Shown here in pieces: positions 9,527 through 20,216 of a DNA stretch of 64,000 nucleotides; position 1 is the first letter of the stretch; every line of letters begins with the position of its first letter. Under the pieces are notes generated by a model. It had not been told where the DNA came from and made no database searches. It worked only from the letters and a program-made list of their open reading frames with translations. Source of the DNA: Meira nashicola (taxonomy: Eukaryota; Basidiomycota; Exobasidiomycetes; Exobasidiales; Brachybasidiaceae); contig BCJU01000003.1 of NCBI GenBank assembly GCA_001600355.1, forward strand, positions 748,519 through 812,518, in the 5' to 3' direction. Position numbers and translations under genes: made by a program.

Positions 9527-11514
9527 GGCATACATCCTCAATAGAAAGAATAGATAGCAAGAAAGGGAAAGCAATTACTAAAGATGAGAAGAACAGTCCA
9601 TCCATCAATTTGAGCTCAGCGGAAGAAGAAACATACAAACCCAAATCATTGACATCAGAATGGGAAGGGAAACGATTAACACAAGAACAAATGAATGCAG
9701 CAAAACATTTTTATAATCTTGGAATACAATCAGATTTATGTAATCAATTAGTTTCAACAAATGATCACATTCAAAAGCCAACTTTAAGTCAAGCAATATT
9801 TCTTAAATCGATTAGAAAGCAATCTGATATAATTTTTAGAGCAGGTACAGGATCAGGTAAATCATTCGTTGCATTATTATCAGCGCTCAACAAAACTCCT
9901 GACATATTTGATAAAGTACGTGAAGAAATGAAAGATGGTTTCAAAATTAAAAAAGTCAAAAACATCCAAACAATCATCGTTGTACCAACACGTGAACTTG
10001 CTTTACAATATGGTAATTGGTCAAAAGCACTTGTGCCAGAATCAATTCATGAAAAACTCAAAACGATTGTCGATGTAAGATACTACTCAAAACAAGTTAC
10101 AGCTCGAGAACATCTCAAAGAATTACACAAGCAAACACCTACAATCTTAGTTATAACAGCAAAACTACTCTGGCAATTATTACAAGAAAAAGACGCTGAT
10201 AGATTCTTGATACGGAATTTAAAGATGCTGGTATTGGATGAAGTTGATGAAATGTTAAATTTACCAGGTAAATTTCCCAATCAAAAAGTGATCTGGCGAC
10301 ATTCAAAACATCCACCACCTGGATTAGAATTAATGAAAAAGATTATGAGTTTACGTAAAACTCATTCAAGCGGAAAGATCTTACCAATGAGCGGATTAGA
10401 AGATGAGAAACAATTGAATAGGATACCAAAAGATGTTCGAGATAGAACATTAACGATTGCAAAATCAATTGAAAGGAAACAAAATGTTGGAGAAGAAGAA
10501 GATTTACCACGATTTTCAACAACTCCATTACAATTAGTCTTGATGAGTGCAACGGCAAATGCAGTTTTACGACATTTCTTTGGCGCACGAACTGGATGGT
10601 TAAGGACAGGAATTCGAGATCCAATCACAAAGAATGAATTAGGAAAATGGATTGATACGACTGGATTGAGTAATGGAGTTAAAAAAGCAGATGAAATGGA
10701 AGGTGTTCGAATTTTACCAATTGGTACTTCATTTCCAGTTCAAATTCCAAAAGAGATTAATCATTTTTCTGTAGTGATAGATGACGTTCCTACTCAACAA
10801 GACCAAGACCAACAACAACCTTCGATCGGATGGAGAAATTTAAAGAATTTGAAATCGAATGATGATTCTGAAAAGAGACGAATTGGAAAAATGACAAATG
10901 ATAAATCTGAATTAAAAACATCAATGTTAACTTGTCTAGCTTTTATTTTTGCAACTCAAGGTGTACGAAAAGGAATGTTAGTCATTCCAGACAGTTTCAG
11001 CTTAACAGAAATAACCACATTCTTACGTCAAATTGGAGTTCCAGTTAAACCATTTCACGAATTCCAGTCGCAGTCTGAAACTGAAATTGGAGAAGAAGAT
11101 GAATTCCTTTTAGTCACTTCAAAATCTACAATTCGCGGTTTAGATGTACCCGGTGGTCTAACACACATTTTCATTTTGGGATTAGATGCAATAGGTGATG
11201 CGACAACTTATACACATATTGCAGGAAGAGTATCTAGATTAGGCAAACATACAAATGATCAACAACAAGAAGAATTACATCAACGTCCTTTAGGTTCAGT
11301 GATTACGTTATTGCATGGATTGAATAAACAAGATTCTATTCAAGATGGTAGATATGCATATAAGCTCTTGAAAGATAACAAAAATAATTCATCCAAGTTC
11401 CCCTTTCATTCTTCACAAGAGGAAGTAAAAATGTCATCCATCTTTAAACAACTTTCAATTCCACTTCAAACAATCAAACCATTAAAATCAAAGCTGCAAA
11501 CATCTGACGACTAA
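9364..11514 (+). CDS. MRH4: MRH4-like mitochondrial DEAD-box RNA helicase
   Basis: A 716-aa ATP-dependent RNA helicase. The first 35 residues are rich in Arg, Ser and Thr without acids, as in a mitochondrial presequence. Walker A AGTGSGKS lies near residues 160-167, PTRELALQ near 208, the Walker B box is DEVD (near 291-294) instead of DEAD, and the SAT motif is near 395. Motif V reads RGLDVPG (near 590) and motif VI HIAGRVSRLGK (near 617). In yeast, MRH4 acts in assembly of the large mitochondrial ribosomal subunit. The DEVD box and the long insertions between motifs fit a divergent organellar helicase; orthology to MRH4 is inferred. Residues 44-54 are a serine run encoded by a TCA microsatellite. 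Confidence 0.72.
9496..9525 (+). repeat. (TCA)10 microsatellite in coding sequence
   Basis: Ten perfect TCA units after one AGT codon encode an 11-serine run just after the mitochondrial presequence of the helicase gene. A pure trinucleotide array is likely to vary in length between strains without shifting the frame. Confidence 0.9.
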
Positions 11515-11716
11515 ATCATACACAATTCTTTGTCTATATTGCAACCTACAGCATAAACATTGTACAATACTTGTATAACAACAATCCAAACGAACCCTAT
11601 TTATATAAAATTGTGCATATTTCAGCGTGTGTTTAGTGATACAGTGAATTGGGTACGTACAAGCTGTCCTTCTTCAACATCTTTTTGATTTCGTTTTTAA
11701 ATACAAAGTTTTTTTT

Positions 11717-14371
11717 TCATAGATCAACATAAGGATTAGACGGACGAGAATCTTTGTTGTATGGTTGTTGTTTGGGAGGTATGTGTTGAGATTGACTAAA
11801 AGGTTGACTAGAATGTCGATTAGACATGCCCTGTCCACTTCCACCAACCGAATAAGGTGCAGGCGCAGGCCTTTGCGGTAATCCAGCATATCCAGCTCCA
11901 AACGGTTGACTAACATTTCGTCCATTGGGTGGCATTCCAGCACCATTAGAATACGACATAGAAGGATTCGGTCTTCCAAGTCCTAGTTGTTGTTGTTGAA
12001 CACCACCGTACATTGCTCCACTCATTTGCGAAGGTGGTAACTTTTGCGGTTGAGCTAAACGCTTTTGTTGATCTCTCTTTTGTCTATCCAATTCTTTTGA
12101 TGCTTGATAAATCGGCATCGCTTTTGGATCTGCTGGGAATGGAGGTGACCAAAACCATCTATGTTCTAAAGCTTGTTTCGCCGTTAATCTCTTACATGGA
12201 TCCAATACTAACAATTTGTCAATCAGATCCGCTAAATCGTTTGAGATCATATACTTTGGACCGGTAAAGTATTCCACAATCTTTCTCGTAAACTTGCCAA
12301 AATCATGTTGACCGGGAACATCAGGTTCTTGATCAGGTCTACCACTAGGATCGGCATTCTTCACTCCCGGTAACGAATTCCAACCGGGATAAACAGATTC
12401 ATCTGGTGAACCACATAATTGAGAGATCAAAACCATTTGATCAACTTCTGATGAACCTTTGAAGATCGGATGCTTGACAATCATTTCTGCTAAAATGCAT
12501 CCTAATCCCCACATATCAATCGGAGGTCCATATCTTCTATCTCCAGCCAGCAGTTCTGGCGGTCTATACCATCTAGTGACCACCATTCCTGTGTAAGAAT
12601 GTGCTCCACCTTTCCATCCATCTACATCCCAAGCACGGCCTGGATCGTGATATGGTCTCGCTAAACCAAAATCGGCAATCTGCAATTGACCTTTGTTATT
12701 GATCAACAAATTTGCTGCTTTCATATCCCGATGCAATATTTGATTTTGATGCAAGTACAACGTTCCTTCGAAAAGTTGCTTCATATACAACTTGATTTGA
12801 GACATATTCAACTGAATGGACGGGTTCTCCAACATTCCATTCAAGTCATGATCCATGTATGGTTCTACCATGAATACCTCTCCCACTTTTCCTCTTTCGG
12901 TAGGCGCTCGATAAGCCATATCAACAATCGGAACGATGGATGGGTGTTGCAGACGTTTGAGCAATTTTATCTCACGAATGGCTGTGATTGGCATTCCATC
13001 TTTTTCTTCATGAATTGTTACTTTTTTCAATGCGACTTCATCACCAGTCACAACATGTCTTGCCTTTTTCACTTCACCAAATGTTCCTTGACCAAGCTTG
13101 ATACCGACATCATATTGATCTATTGAGCTACATCCCGAGAATAAACGGTTCTTCAAGGGTATCGCGGCTGGTCGTTCTGTCTTTGGAATCCGTCTCTCGT
13201 GTAATTTACCATCTTCAAATGGCCAAAGACACTTTCGTTCCAACATGGTTACAGATTGTCTTGTTTCATGTGTTGCTTCTGGTACTGATACGCCATGCTT
13301 TGTACTTGCTGTGGGTAGCCTACTACTATTGGCACCATTTGCAGTAAAATTTGTTGATTCAATCCGTCCACTTTTTGGGTCATTTGCACCTCTGTCACTA
13401 GAATCTGCTGTATATGCTGCCGTTGTCCTTCCTTCTTTGGAGGTATGCCCTGTCTGATAACCAGTTTCTATGGAATGATGTTCACTAGTCTTGACAGATT
13501 TAACATTCTCTTCTCTCGCAGCTTCAGCAGGCGGAGAGCTTTTACGTTTTAGCACTTTAGCGGCAGGAGAATTTTCATCGCTGTCATCGAGCCTCCGTCG
13601 ATGATATTCATGTGCATCTGCTCCATTCCTTCGCATATCACGCGATCTGTAGTGATCGTCCATACTCGAGTCAGGTGTCCGCCCTGTACGTTTCTCATTG
13701 TTTCCGCCCATTCTTTCTGATGGCTGATGTTCACGACTAACATTTGGAGATACGAGCGTTCGATGCTTGGAAGAACTCGAGGCATTCATGTCTGAAGCTT
13801 TACTGGAAGATCCTGTGCGAGCAGGACTAGAAGATCTTTTCGCATTTGCTTCGCGATCTTCACGTCTTGCTTGAATATGGAATAATGATGCAGTTCGGTA
13901 GGATGATCCTGAGTGATCGTACGGTGGTGCTGTTCTGCTATCAGCACTTCCTTCCATTCGTCTAGGACTGCGCAGGTGATGGCCAGATATGCGTTCAGCA
14001 GAACGATCGGATTCCTTCGAATAATGATCTCGACGTTGTGCTTCTCTGTATTTTTCTCGCTCATCGTATCCTCTTTCATGCTGTCTCCTATGTCCAGATT
14101 CATTGTATGAAGCAGGCCATCTTTCTTTTCTATCACCATCGGAATATGTTGGTCGGTATATATCATCACGATGTTTGTAATAATCATTATGCTGAGCTCG
14201 ATATTGATCAGATCTGTAAGCATCATTGTAGCTACCATGTTGACGATCACTTCCATAAGATGATCTGCTACTGTGACTTGCTTCTCTCATCCCATTCTCT
14301 CGCGAGCCTTTTCCATTTCGTTCATCATCTTTGATGCCGGAATTATCTCGGGAGGGTGGCACTGCAGACAT
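11717..14371 (-). CDS. BUR1: BUR1/SGV1 cyclin-dependent kinase (CDK9 type)
   Basis: Kinase that phosphorylates the RNA polymerase II C-terminal domain and elongation factors. The kinase domain spans about residues 415-740 of 884. It has the Gly loop KLGQGTFGEVKKA (near 423), the cyclin-contact helix PITAIRE (near 457), the catalytic loop ILHRDMKAANLL (near 544), DFGLA (near 567) and VVTRWYRPPELL. EPYMDHDLNGMLENP and the catalytic loop are typical of BUR1/CDK9. The PITAIRE helix is the variant of CTK1/CDK12, so that assignment is the main alternative. About 400 N-terminal residues are rich in Arg, Ser, Tyr, His and Asp, probably disordered; the C-terminus is Gln/Pro/Gly-rich. Start ATG at 14371-14369, head-to-head with SLU7. 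Confidence 0.85.
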   Translation of the reverse strand: MSAVPPSRDNSGIKDDERNGKGSRENGMREASHSSRSSYGSDRQHGSYNDAYRSDQYRAQHNDYYKHRDDIYRPTYSDGDRKERWPASYNESGHRRQHERGYDEREKYREAQRRDHYSKESDRSAERISGHHLRSPRRMEGSADSRTAPPYDHSGSSYRTASLFHIQARREDREANAKRSSSPARTGSSSKASDMNASSSSKHRTLVSPNVSREHQPSERMGGNNEKRTGRTPDSSMDDHYRSRDMRRNGADAHEYHRRRLDDSDENSPAAKVLKRKSSPPAEAAREENVKSVKTSEHHSIETGYQTGHTSKEGRTTAAYTADSSDRGANDPKSGRIESTNFTANGANSSRLPTASTKHGVSVPEATHETRQSVTMLERKCLWPFEDGKLHERRIPKTERPAAIPLKNRLFSGCSSIDQYDVGIKLGQGTFGEVKKARHVVTGDEVALKKVTIHEEKDGMPITAIREIKLLKRLQHPSIVPIVDMAYRAPTERGKVGEVFMVEPYMDHDLNGMLENPSIQLNMSQIKLYMKQLFEGTLYLHQNQILHRDMKAANLLINNKGQLQIADFGLARPYHDPGRAWDVDGWKGGAHSYTGMVVTRWYRPPELLAGDRRYGPPIDMWGLGCILAEMIVKHPIFKGSSEVDQMVLISQLCGSPDESVYPGWNSLPGVKNADPSGRPDQEPDVPGQHDFGKFTRKIVEYFTGPKYMISNDLADLIDKLLVLDPCKRLTAKQALEHRWFWSPPFPADPKAMPIYQASKELDRQKRDQQKRLAQPQKLPPSQMSGAMYGGVQQQQLGLGRPNPSMSYSNGAGMPPNGRNVSQPFGAGYAGLPQRPAPAPYSVGGSGQGMSNRHSSQPFSQSQHIPPKQQPYNKDSRPSNPYVDL

Positions 14372-14697
14372 GCCTTATTGAGATTGGCAAGTTAGCATCC
14401 ACTTTTTATTTTAATCACCTTGTAGTGATCATTCGGACTTAGGTCGTACCTAATGACAAAAAATGTGTCGTTTTACAAGAGAGAAAAGGATGATTGCAAT
14501 TTTGATTCCGGATTATTCTTGCATACGCAATAAAATGCGTGCTTGTGTGAACTTTAGGCGCTTATATAATGCGCCCAAATTTTTGGAACGGCTTCATGCA
14601 AGGCGGTCAGAATAATGTAAAATTTCACTCCTTTCCTCCTACCACCTTGTAATCCATATAGCAACCGTGCGTCTTCATTGATTGCAACTTGGTCAAG
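14372..14697. other. BUR1/SLU7 divergent promoter region
   Basis: 326 bp between divergent start codons, containing the palindrome-flanked TATA element listed separately. No gene seen. Confidence 0.5.
14557..14575. promoter_or_regulatory. GC-flanked near-symmetric TATA element
   Basis: GGCGC and GCGCC flank the core TTATATAAT, a near-perfect 19-bp palindrome about 123-141 bp before the SLU7 ATG and about 190 bp before the BUR1 ATG. The symmetry would suit bidirectional initiation; function is inferred. Confidence 0.45.
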
Positions 14698-16635
14698 ATG
14701 TCGTCTTCGATAGGCAAATTGTCTCGTGAAGAGTTTCGAAGGCAGAAAGATTTAGATGCAGCACGTAAAGCAGGTACAGCACCAGCAGAATTGGATGAAG
14801 AGGGAAATGCAATCAATCCACATATTCCACAATTTATGGCACAAGCGCCTTGGTATATGGATACGGGAAAGCCATCATTGAAACATCAAAGAAAGCCAGA
14901 AGATACAAAAGATCACGTTAAATTTGGAGAATGGTATCAGAGAGGACAGCGAGAATCCAAGTCAGCTACCAAATATCGAAAAGGAGCATGTGAGAATTGT
15001 GGCGCAATTTCACATAAGACAAAAGATTGCCTTGAACGGCCAAGAAAGAAAGGTGCAAAGTGGACAAACAAAAATATTGCTGCCGATGAGATTTTTAGTG
15101 ACGTGAAGGGGATAGACAACGATTATGAAGCAAAAAGAGACAGATGGAATGGGTATGACCCAAACGAACACAATCATGTCATTAAGGAATACGAGGCTAT
15201 CGAAGAGGCAAGGAGGAAGAAACGTGAAGAAGAGATTGATAAACAGACAAGCACAGATCTCAGCACAGCAAAGAAGCTTGCCAGGAAAGAAAAGAAAGAA
15301 AGCGGACCAACTTCGGATGGCGACTTTGGCAGTAGTGATAGCGATGAAGAGGATGAAGATAAATATGCTGAAAAGGCTGATATGGTGGGTCAAAAAGTGG
15401 ACACTGATAAGAGAATATCTGTGCGTAATTTACGTATCAGAGAAGATCGCGCAAAGTATCTCTACAATCTCAATCCCGAATCTGCATATTACGATCCAAA
15501 AACTCGTTCAATGCGAGAAGCACCCAATCCTGGAGTTCGACCGGAAGATGCACAATATGCTGGAGATAATTTCGAAAGATCTCGTGGTGATGTCGCAGAT
15601 ATGGAAAAGCTACAAATGTTTGCTTGGCAAGCTGAAGCACGTGGAAATGATGTTCATATGCAAGCTAATCCAACTGTTAATGAACTTCAACATAGAGAAT
15701 ATCAACAGAAGAAAGAGAAACTTAATAAGGAGATCAAAAGTAGCATTTTGGATAGATATGGTGGTGCTGAGCATTTTGATAGTGTACCAAAGGAGCTTTT
15801 GACTGGACAATCGGAAAGTTATGTGGAATATACACCTACTGGTCAACCAGTCCACCGAGCACAGCGAATTATTGGAGCTAACGGTCAACGCGAGAATAGT
15901 ACAGAGAAATCAGATCTCAAAAAGCAAGAATTGAAAAGCGAAGAGAAAAAGGTGGAAATGTTTGATGGTAATCATGTCAATCCATATGGATCTTGGACTG
16001 ATCCTGCGACCGGTAAGATTGGATATGAATGTTGTCACAGTACTATGAAGAATAGCTATTGTACTGGACAAGCAGGCAAAGAAGCTGCTAATGCGAGCAA
16101 CATTCTTGCAATTTCGGCTCCAAGCAAGGAAGCAAGTAGTTCTACAGAAAATGCAAAAGACCGAGAAGCAAGCTCTTCTACCAAGAGACGATCGAGAAGA
16201 AGTCGTTCCCGTTCAGCGTCATTCTCTTCCGATTATTCGAGCGATTCCTACTATTCTTCTGACGATTCACGCGAAAATAAGTCACGTCATGATCGCAAGC
16301 GACATCGAACACATGCTAAAGGTTATTCGAGTAGGAAAGATATTGGCGAGGGTGATGTTTCGCAAAGGTTAGATAAAGGTAAATTGAGAAACGCACTCAA
16401 AGATGAAGATCGCCGTCTACAAGGAAATGCAGACGATGCCGGAACACAGAAACCAGATTGGTTGGTAGAAGCAGAATCAATCAATTCACGAAATAAAGGT
16501 AAATTCAAATCATTACAAGGCGGTCAAGATATCGATCAAGATGTTACAGAAGAACAATTGGAAGCTTATAGGATGAAAAATCGCAATCGAACTGAGGATC
16601 CAATGGCGAACTATCGTGATGAAGAAGAGAGTTGA
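14698..16635 (+). CDS. SLU7: Pre-mRNA splicing factor SLU7
   Basis: Second-step splicing factor that helps choose the 3' splice site. The 645-aa protein starts MSSSIGKLSREEF. The family core WYMDTGKPSLKHQRKPE precedes a CCHC zinc knuckle C-x2-C-x4-H-x4-C at about residues 98-111 (CENCGAISHKTKDC). The conserved YNLNPESAYYDPKTRSMREAP and NPYGSWTDPATGKIGYECC blocks follow. The C-terminus has an Arg/Ser-rich stretch (RRSRRSRSRSASFSS) and an acidic end. An in-frame TTG three codons upstream is rejected in favour of the ATG at 14698. The gene is intact and divergent from BUR1. Confidence 0.95.
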   Translation: MSSSIGKLSREEFRRQKDLDAARKAGTAPAELDEEGNAINPHIPQFMAQAPWYMDTGKPSLKHQRKPEDTKDHVKFGEWYQRGQRESKSATKYRKGACENCGAISHKTKDCLERPRKKGAKWTNKNIAADEIFSDVKGIDNDYEAKRDRWNGYDPNEHNHVIKEYEAIEEARRKKREEEIDKQTSTDLSTAKKLARKEKKESGPTSDGDFGSSDSDEEDEDKYAEKADMVGQKVDTDKRISVRNLRIREDRAKYLYNLNPESAYYDPKTRSMREAPNPGVRPEDAQYAGDNFERSRGDVADMEKLQMFAWQAEARGNDVHMQANPTVNELQHREYQQKKEKLNKEIKSSILDRYGGAEHFDSVPKELLTGQSESYVEYTPTGQPVHRAQRIIGANGQRENSTEKSDLKKQELKSEEKKVEMFDGNHVNPYGSWTDPATGKIGYECCHSTMKNSYCTGQAGKEAANASNILAISAPSKEASSSTENAKDREASSSTKRRSRRSRSRSASFSSDYSSDSYYSSDDSRENKSRHDRKRHRTHAKGYSSRKDIGEGDVSQRLDKGKLRNALKDEDRRLQGNADDAGTQKPDWLVEAESINSRNKGKFKSLQGGQDIDQDVTEEQLEAYRMKNRNRTEDPMANYRDEEES

Positions 16636-17177
16636 AAGCGTGATGAATTTGAAGATGTATTATATGTACTTGTATTAATATCAGCAATCCATCAATTCGG
16701 TGTTGAAATGATTTCTGAATATTCTTTTATGATGTAGGCATTTTTTTTTGTAAGACTGAAAGACAGAGGGAGATAAAATAGGAAGGGATTCAAAACATTT
16801 CTTTAGGGAAAATCCAACTTCAGCTACAATCGCATGAAAATTGCTCATTCCACAAATCTTTTTTCTTTGCAGAAATCAAATCATACCATCCTCTGCCCTT
16901 TTTCAAATTTTATGTTGGGCAAATTTGATGCTAAGTGAGATGTCATGGAGATGTGTTATGCTAAAGTAGAATGGAAAAATTTCGATCACAAAAGAAAAGT
17001 AATGTCATAAAGATAGCATTGATAGCATGAAAATCGTAAGGATAAAATGATATAAAGATAAAAATAATGATGATGTCTAGTATTGATAATTGTATAATTG
17101 CAAAGATATATGTTTAATGATAAAAGTATTGTTCTTGTTTCATGATAATGTTCTTCTTTTTGTTTTTCTTTCTTTTC
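16636..17177. other. Intergenic or 3' region, no independent gene seen
   Basis: AT-rich 3' flank between the SLU7 stop and the open frame that continues past the stop of the gene on the minus strand. No conserved ORF, RNA gene or repeat recognised. Confidence 0.4.
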
Positions 17178-17409
17178 AAACTCGAACTGGAGTCAAATTG
17201 CTAACTCTGCTTACGCTGATTCTACGTCTAGTACGACCTTCTGAAGGTGAAGCTGGTGAACTTGGCGTTCTGAAAAATTGTGGTCGAACGGCTGGAGGTG
17301 GAGAACGAGCACCTATAGCATCATCTTGCATGCATTTTTCATGTGGAAAGTATAAAGTTGCCACATTATCGCGATCAATAATGATAACCGATAATTGATC
17401 AGCCATTTC
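17176..17409 (-). other. Probable 3' extension of the preceding gene beyond an in-frame TAG
   Basis: Directly after the TAG, in the same frame, an open stretch of 77 codons ends in a Ser/Pro/Arg-rich tail (TPSSPASPSEGRTRRRISVS). A 105-nt intron at 17417-17313 (donor GTATTT, acceptor CTATAG) would remove the TAG and join both parts in frame. Stop-codon readthrough or a terminating stop are alternatives. The tail looks like real protein sequence. Confidence 0.45.
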
Positions 17410-19047
17410 CTAAATACACTTTTTGAACATTTGTGTTGTTCGTTGAATTTTGCGAATATGTGGCCATCTTTCTTGCATAACACGCTTACAAAGTAAAACT
17501 GCATCATGATCGCTTGCAATCGAAACAGTTGCTCTTGCTGCAGTTGGATGATTTAAAATGTATTCATGAACCATAACCAAGGGATCAGTAGTTTCTTTTG
17601 ATCGTAATAAATCTGCATCAGATTCCATGAGAACGTCATCTGTGAACAAATCACTATCTTCACCTGGTGGTGGTCCTTTAGGTCCATCATTACGCGGTCC
17701 AGCACCTGCACGCATGGTTGGAGGGAACAAATTTATACCAAGTTTTGATCTTGCCGTGATACGACGTAAGATGAGTGATTGATTTACTTCGTTTGATCCA
17801 CTATTACCATTCCAACGTAAGTTTGGCATACTTGGAATTAGATTGGAATCTACTGAAGGTGCATTACCTTGCTGCTGAGGTCCAGAAGCAGGAGCAGGAG
17901 AATTGGAAGCTTGAAGAGAAAATGATTCATCTACTCCAAAATTCATGGTTGTGGAAATATTTCCGTTCGATTGAGCAGCAGGTGCTTCAGCTGTTGTTGT
18001 TTGTTGAGGCAATTCAACGTTCATGCTATGATCAACATTGCCAGCATTTAATTTCATAGGACGATGAGGTCCACGTTGACTTGCCGTGCATGTAGTCTTC
18101 CAACCGCCCCATAAACCTGCTTTTGCAGCAGAAAAAACTTCAAATTCGACACGACTTCCGGCTGAAGAAGCTAAAGTGACAGCTACTGCCCAATCAGAAG
18201 AACAATCTTTTCCATAAATCATAACAAGATCGTCAAGATCAACATCTTCCGATTGTCCGTACGTATCATGAATGTATCTTCGATGAGCTTTGAGGTAAGC
18301 TTTCAAAACGCCAACATGATGCAACATATGACGTTCAACAGGATCGCGAGCGACCAAGATTGCACCATCACCACCGCTTGTTTCAAAAGAAAGAGTGAAA
18401 CCTAATGGAACACCAGCAGCATTAGCATTTGCACCAATGGAAGCTCCAACGTTATGATAATTGCTTGATAAACGAGGACCCATATCAAAGGCACGAATTG
18501 GTTCTGCTTCAAGATGTAAAGGCAAAGGTGGCCCTCCATCAGAGGCAGCATTACTTCCAGATCCAGGAGAAGAATAACGTGGGAAATACTTGGTAAGAGA
18601 AGTTCTACGTGAGCTAGGGGGAGGTGAATTACTTGGCAATCGAGAGCTCGAAAGACCTGATAAGCCAATAGGAATGGTAGCAGGACTTGGAACAGCTTCT
18701 GAAACTGTATCACTTCTTTCACCATCGCTCGTAATCGTATCTCCTCTGCTTAATGGAATGTATTCTCCACCGCCATATTGTGAGATTCTTGTTGGACTTC
18801 TTGGTTCTTCTGGAAATTGAGTTTCCGTTCTAAATGCTGCTTCAATGTTTGATGCTGTGGTTGGAGGAGCACTTTGTGGACCTTGAGCGGCATTAAAGAG
18901 CTTGTGAAACGTTCCTTGACGAAAGAATCCAATATCACCCAAGTCACACAAACAAGGATTCCACAATGGTAATCCTTCACATGCTGAATATAGACTTGCT
19001 GCGTAGATGTCGCTTATTGCATTTCCTTCGATGCCAAACGAAGGCAT
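17410..19047 (-). CDS. Basidiomycete-type protein of unknown function
   Basis: A 545-aa protein beginning MPSFGIEGNAISDIYAAS, with NPCLCDLGDIGFFRQGTFHK near the N-terminus. The middle holds a segment around DLDDLVMIYGKDCSSDWAV. This order (GDxGFFRxGxFxKLFN followed by an ILVTG-like DLVMIYGKD strand and a WAVAV strand) recalls a large family of uncharacterised mushroom and smut proteins; I know no biochemical role. A proline/serine-rich linker separates the N-terminus from the middle. The last part (VSIASDHDAVLLCKRVMQERWPH) resembles the start of a BTB/POZ fold, but only weakly. The upstream TTG at 19125 is rejected. The C-terminus is doubtful: one TAG at 17412-17410 separates it from 77 more in-frame codons that look coding (see separate entry). 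Confidence 0.65.
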   Translation of the reverse strand: MPSFGIEGNAISDIYAASLYSACEGLPLWNPCLCDLGDIGFFRQGTFHKLFNAAQGPQSAPPTTASNIEAAFRTETQFPEEPRSPTRISQYGGGEYIPLSRGDTITSDGERSDTVSEAVPSPATIPIGLSGLSSSRLPSNSPPPSSRRTSLTKYFPRYSSPGSGSNAASDGGPPLPLHLEAEPIRAFDMGPRLSSNYHNVGASIGANANAAGVPLGFTLSFETSGGDGAILVARDPVERHMLHHVGVLKAYLKAHRRYIHDTYGQSEDVDLDDLVMIYGKDCSSDWAVAVTLASSAGSRVEFEVFSAAKAGLWGGWKTTCTASQRGPHRPMKLNAGNVDHSMNVELPQQTTTAEAPAAQSNGNISTTMNFGVDESFSLQASNSPAPASGPQQQGNAPSVDSNLIPSMPNLRWNGNSGSNEVNQSLILRRITARSKLGINLFPPTMRAGAGPRNDGPKGPPPGEDSDLFTDDVLMESDADLLRSKETTDPLVMVHEYILNHPTAARATVSIASDHDAVLLCKRVMQERWPHIRKIQRTTQMFKKCI

Positions 19048-20216
19048 CTTGGCTGAGTTAGAGAAGAAGAAGAAGCAACAAAGATGATCTTGTTGCTTGA
19101 CTTCAACTAAGAATGAATATATCAAATGAATAAAAACTTGTATGTAAAGTAGAAGGGGGCAAAGGAGGATGACCAGAATGGATTTACAGGTAAACCGATG
19201 TTGATGTTGAGAAAGAGAGATTCATTACAGAAACGATTGCATTTTAAATGTTTGATTCCAGCTCAAACAGGTCGTCTTTTCTGGTGTACTTTGTTGTTGT
19301 TGTTGTTGTTGTTCTTGGGATCGAAATCGAATTGGATGGATGGATGGATGTGCTACATGGATCAATTCAAGATGGAAAACACAAAACATAAGAACTGCTC
19401 AGTACTTCTTCCCGCTTCTCACGCTTATAAATGCAACAATTACACTGCAATGTATGCTATCCTTTGTCAAAACCAACACAAATTAGCGTATCTCATGAAT
19501 AAGGTTTATGGTTTGTGTTTGTCCATTTCTTATTCTTAGCGTAAAATGTGGAAACAAGAAAGAAACAAATACTCTACCCCGCCGACGCGTAGGTGTTGTT
19601 CTTTCCATCCATATCTAAGGGAACTTGAGGAAAATTAAAACTAATGTATGCACAGCATATTATAGATTCAGAGTCTGAGCGTTTGTGCATTTCACAAAGG
19701 TATTTTTTGTATACATGTTTTGGATGATCGACGGACGCTATTAGAGATGATATTTGATGTTCGATTCATTTGCTTTGAATAACTTTCTTCTTGAGATAAA
19801 AGTAGAGCAAGAAATGTAGTTATCTCTTAAGCCTAATTTCCTGCCTACGAATCAGGCAAGTCCAAACTTAAGCGCGGCGCCGAAGTGGGCGCCGCCACAA
19901 TTCTGCATTTTGCACTTTGCACCTTTTTTTGTCTTTCCTTTTTCACGCACTGCAAACACATTAACGCGGGTGCCAGGCCTGCATGCATGCATACATTTGT
20001 ATAATGTCTCGAATTGAACCAGCAGCGCGGCTTACCCACCAGAGACACCTTTTTTTTTATTTTCGGAACCACTTTAACCGGATTATTAAAAAAAATCCAA
20101 AGCCAGAACCAATTTCCGAGCGGAGATCCGCTTCATTTTCTCTCTCTCCATCACTTCCATCATCATTTCTTGTATCGATTGGATAGTATAATCATCTGTA
20201 GGAGTTTATATACCAA
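19048..20216. promoter_or_regulatory. Divergent promoter region with GC hairpin and TGCATGCA repeats
   Basis: 1.17 kb between two divergent genes. It contains a (TTG)7 run at 19291-19311, GGAT repeats near 19337, an ACGCGT hexamer at 19585-19590, a GC inverted repeat at 19874-19895 and two overlapping TGCATGCA octamers at 19980-19991. Small ORFs here lack protein-like composition and I do not call them. Confidence 0.5.
19874..19895. repeat. GC-rich inverted repeat
   Basis: GCGGCGCC and its perfect complement GGCGCCGC are separated by six bases in otherwise AT-rich DNA about 320 bp before the CRAL-TRIO start codon. It could be a protein-binding palindrome or a hairpin. Confidence 0.6.

Noticed and set aside
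17410..17489. 80-nt intron using donor GTAAGC at 17489 and the TTTAG acceptor
   Set aside because: Joining creates an immediate TGA and shifts the frame, so this splice cannot extend the protein.
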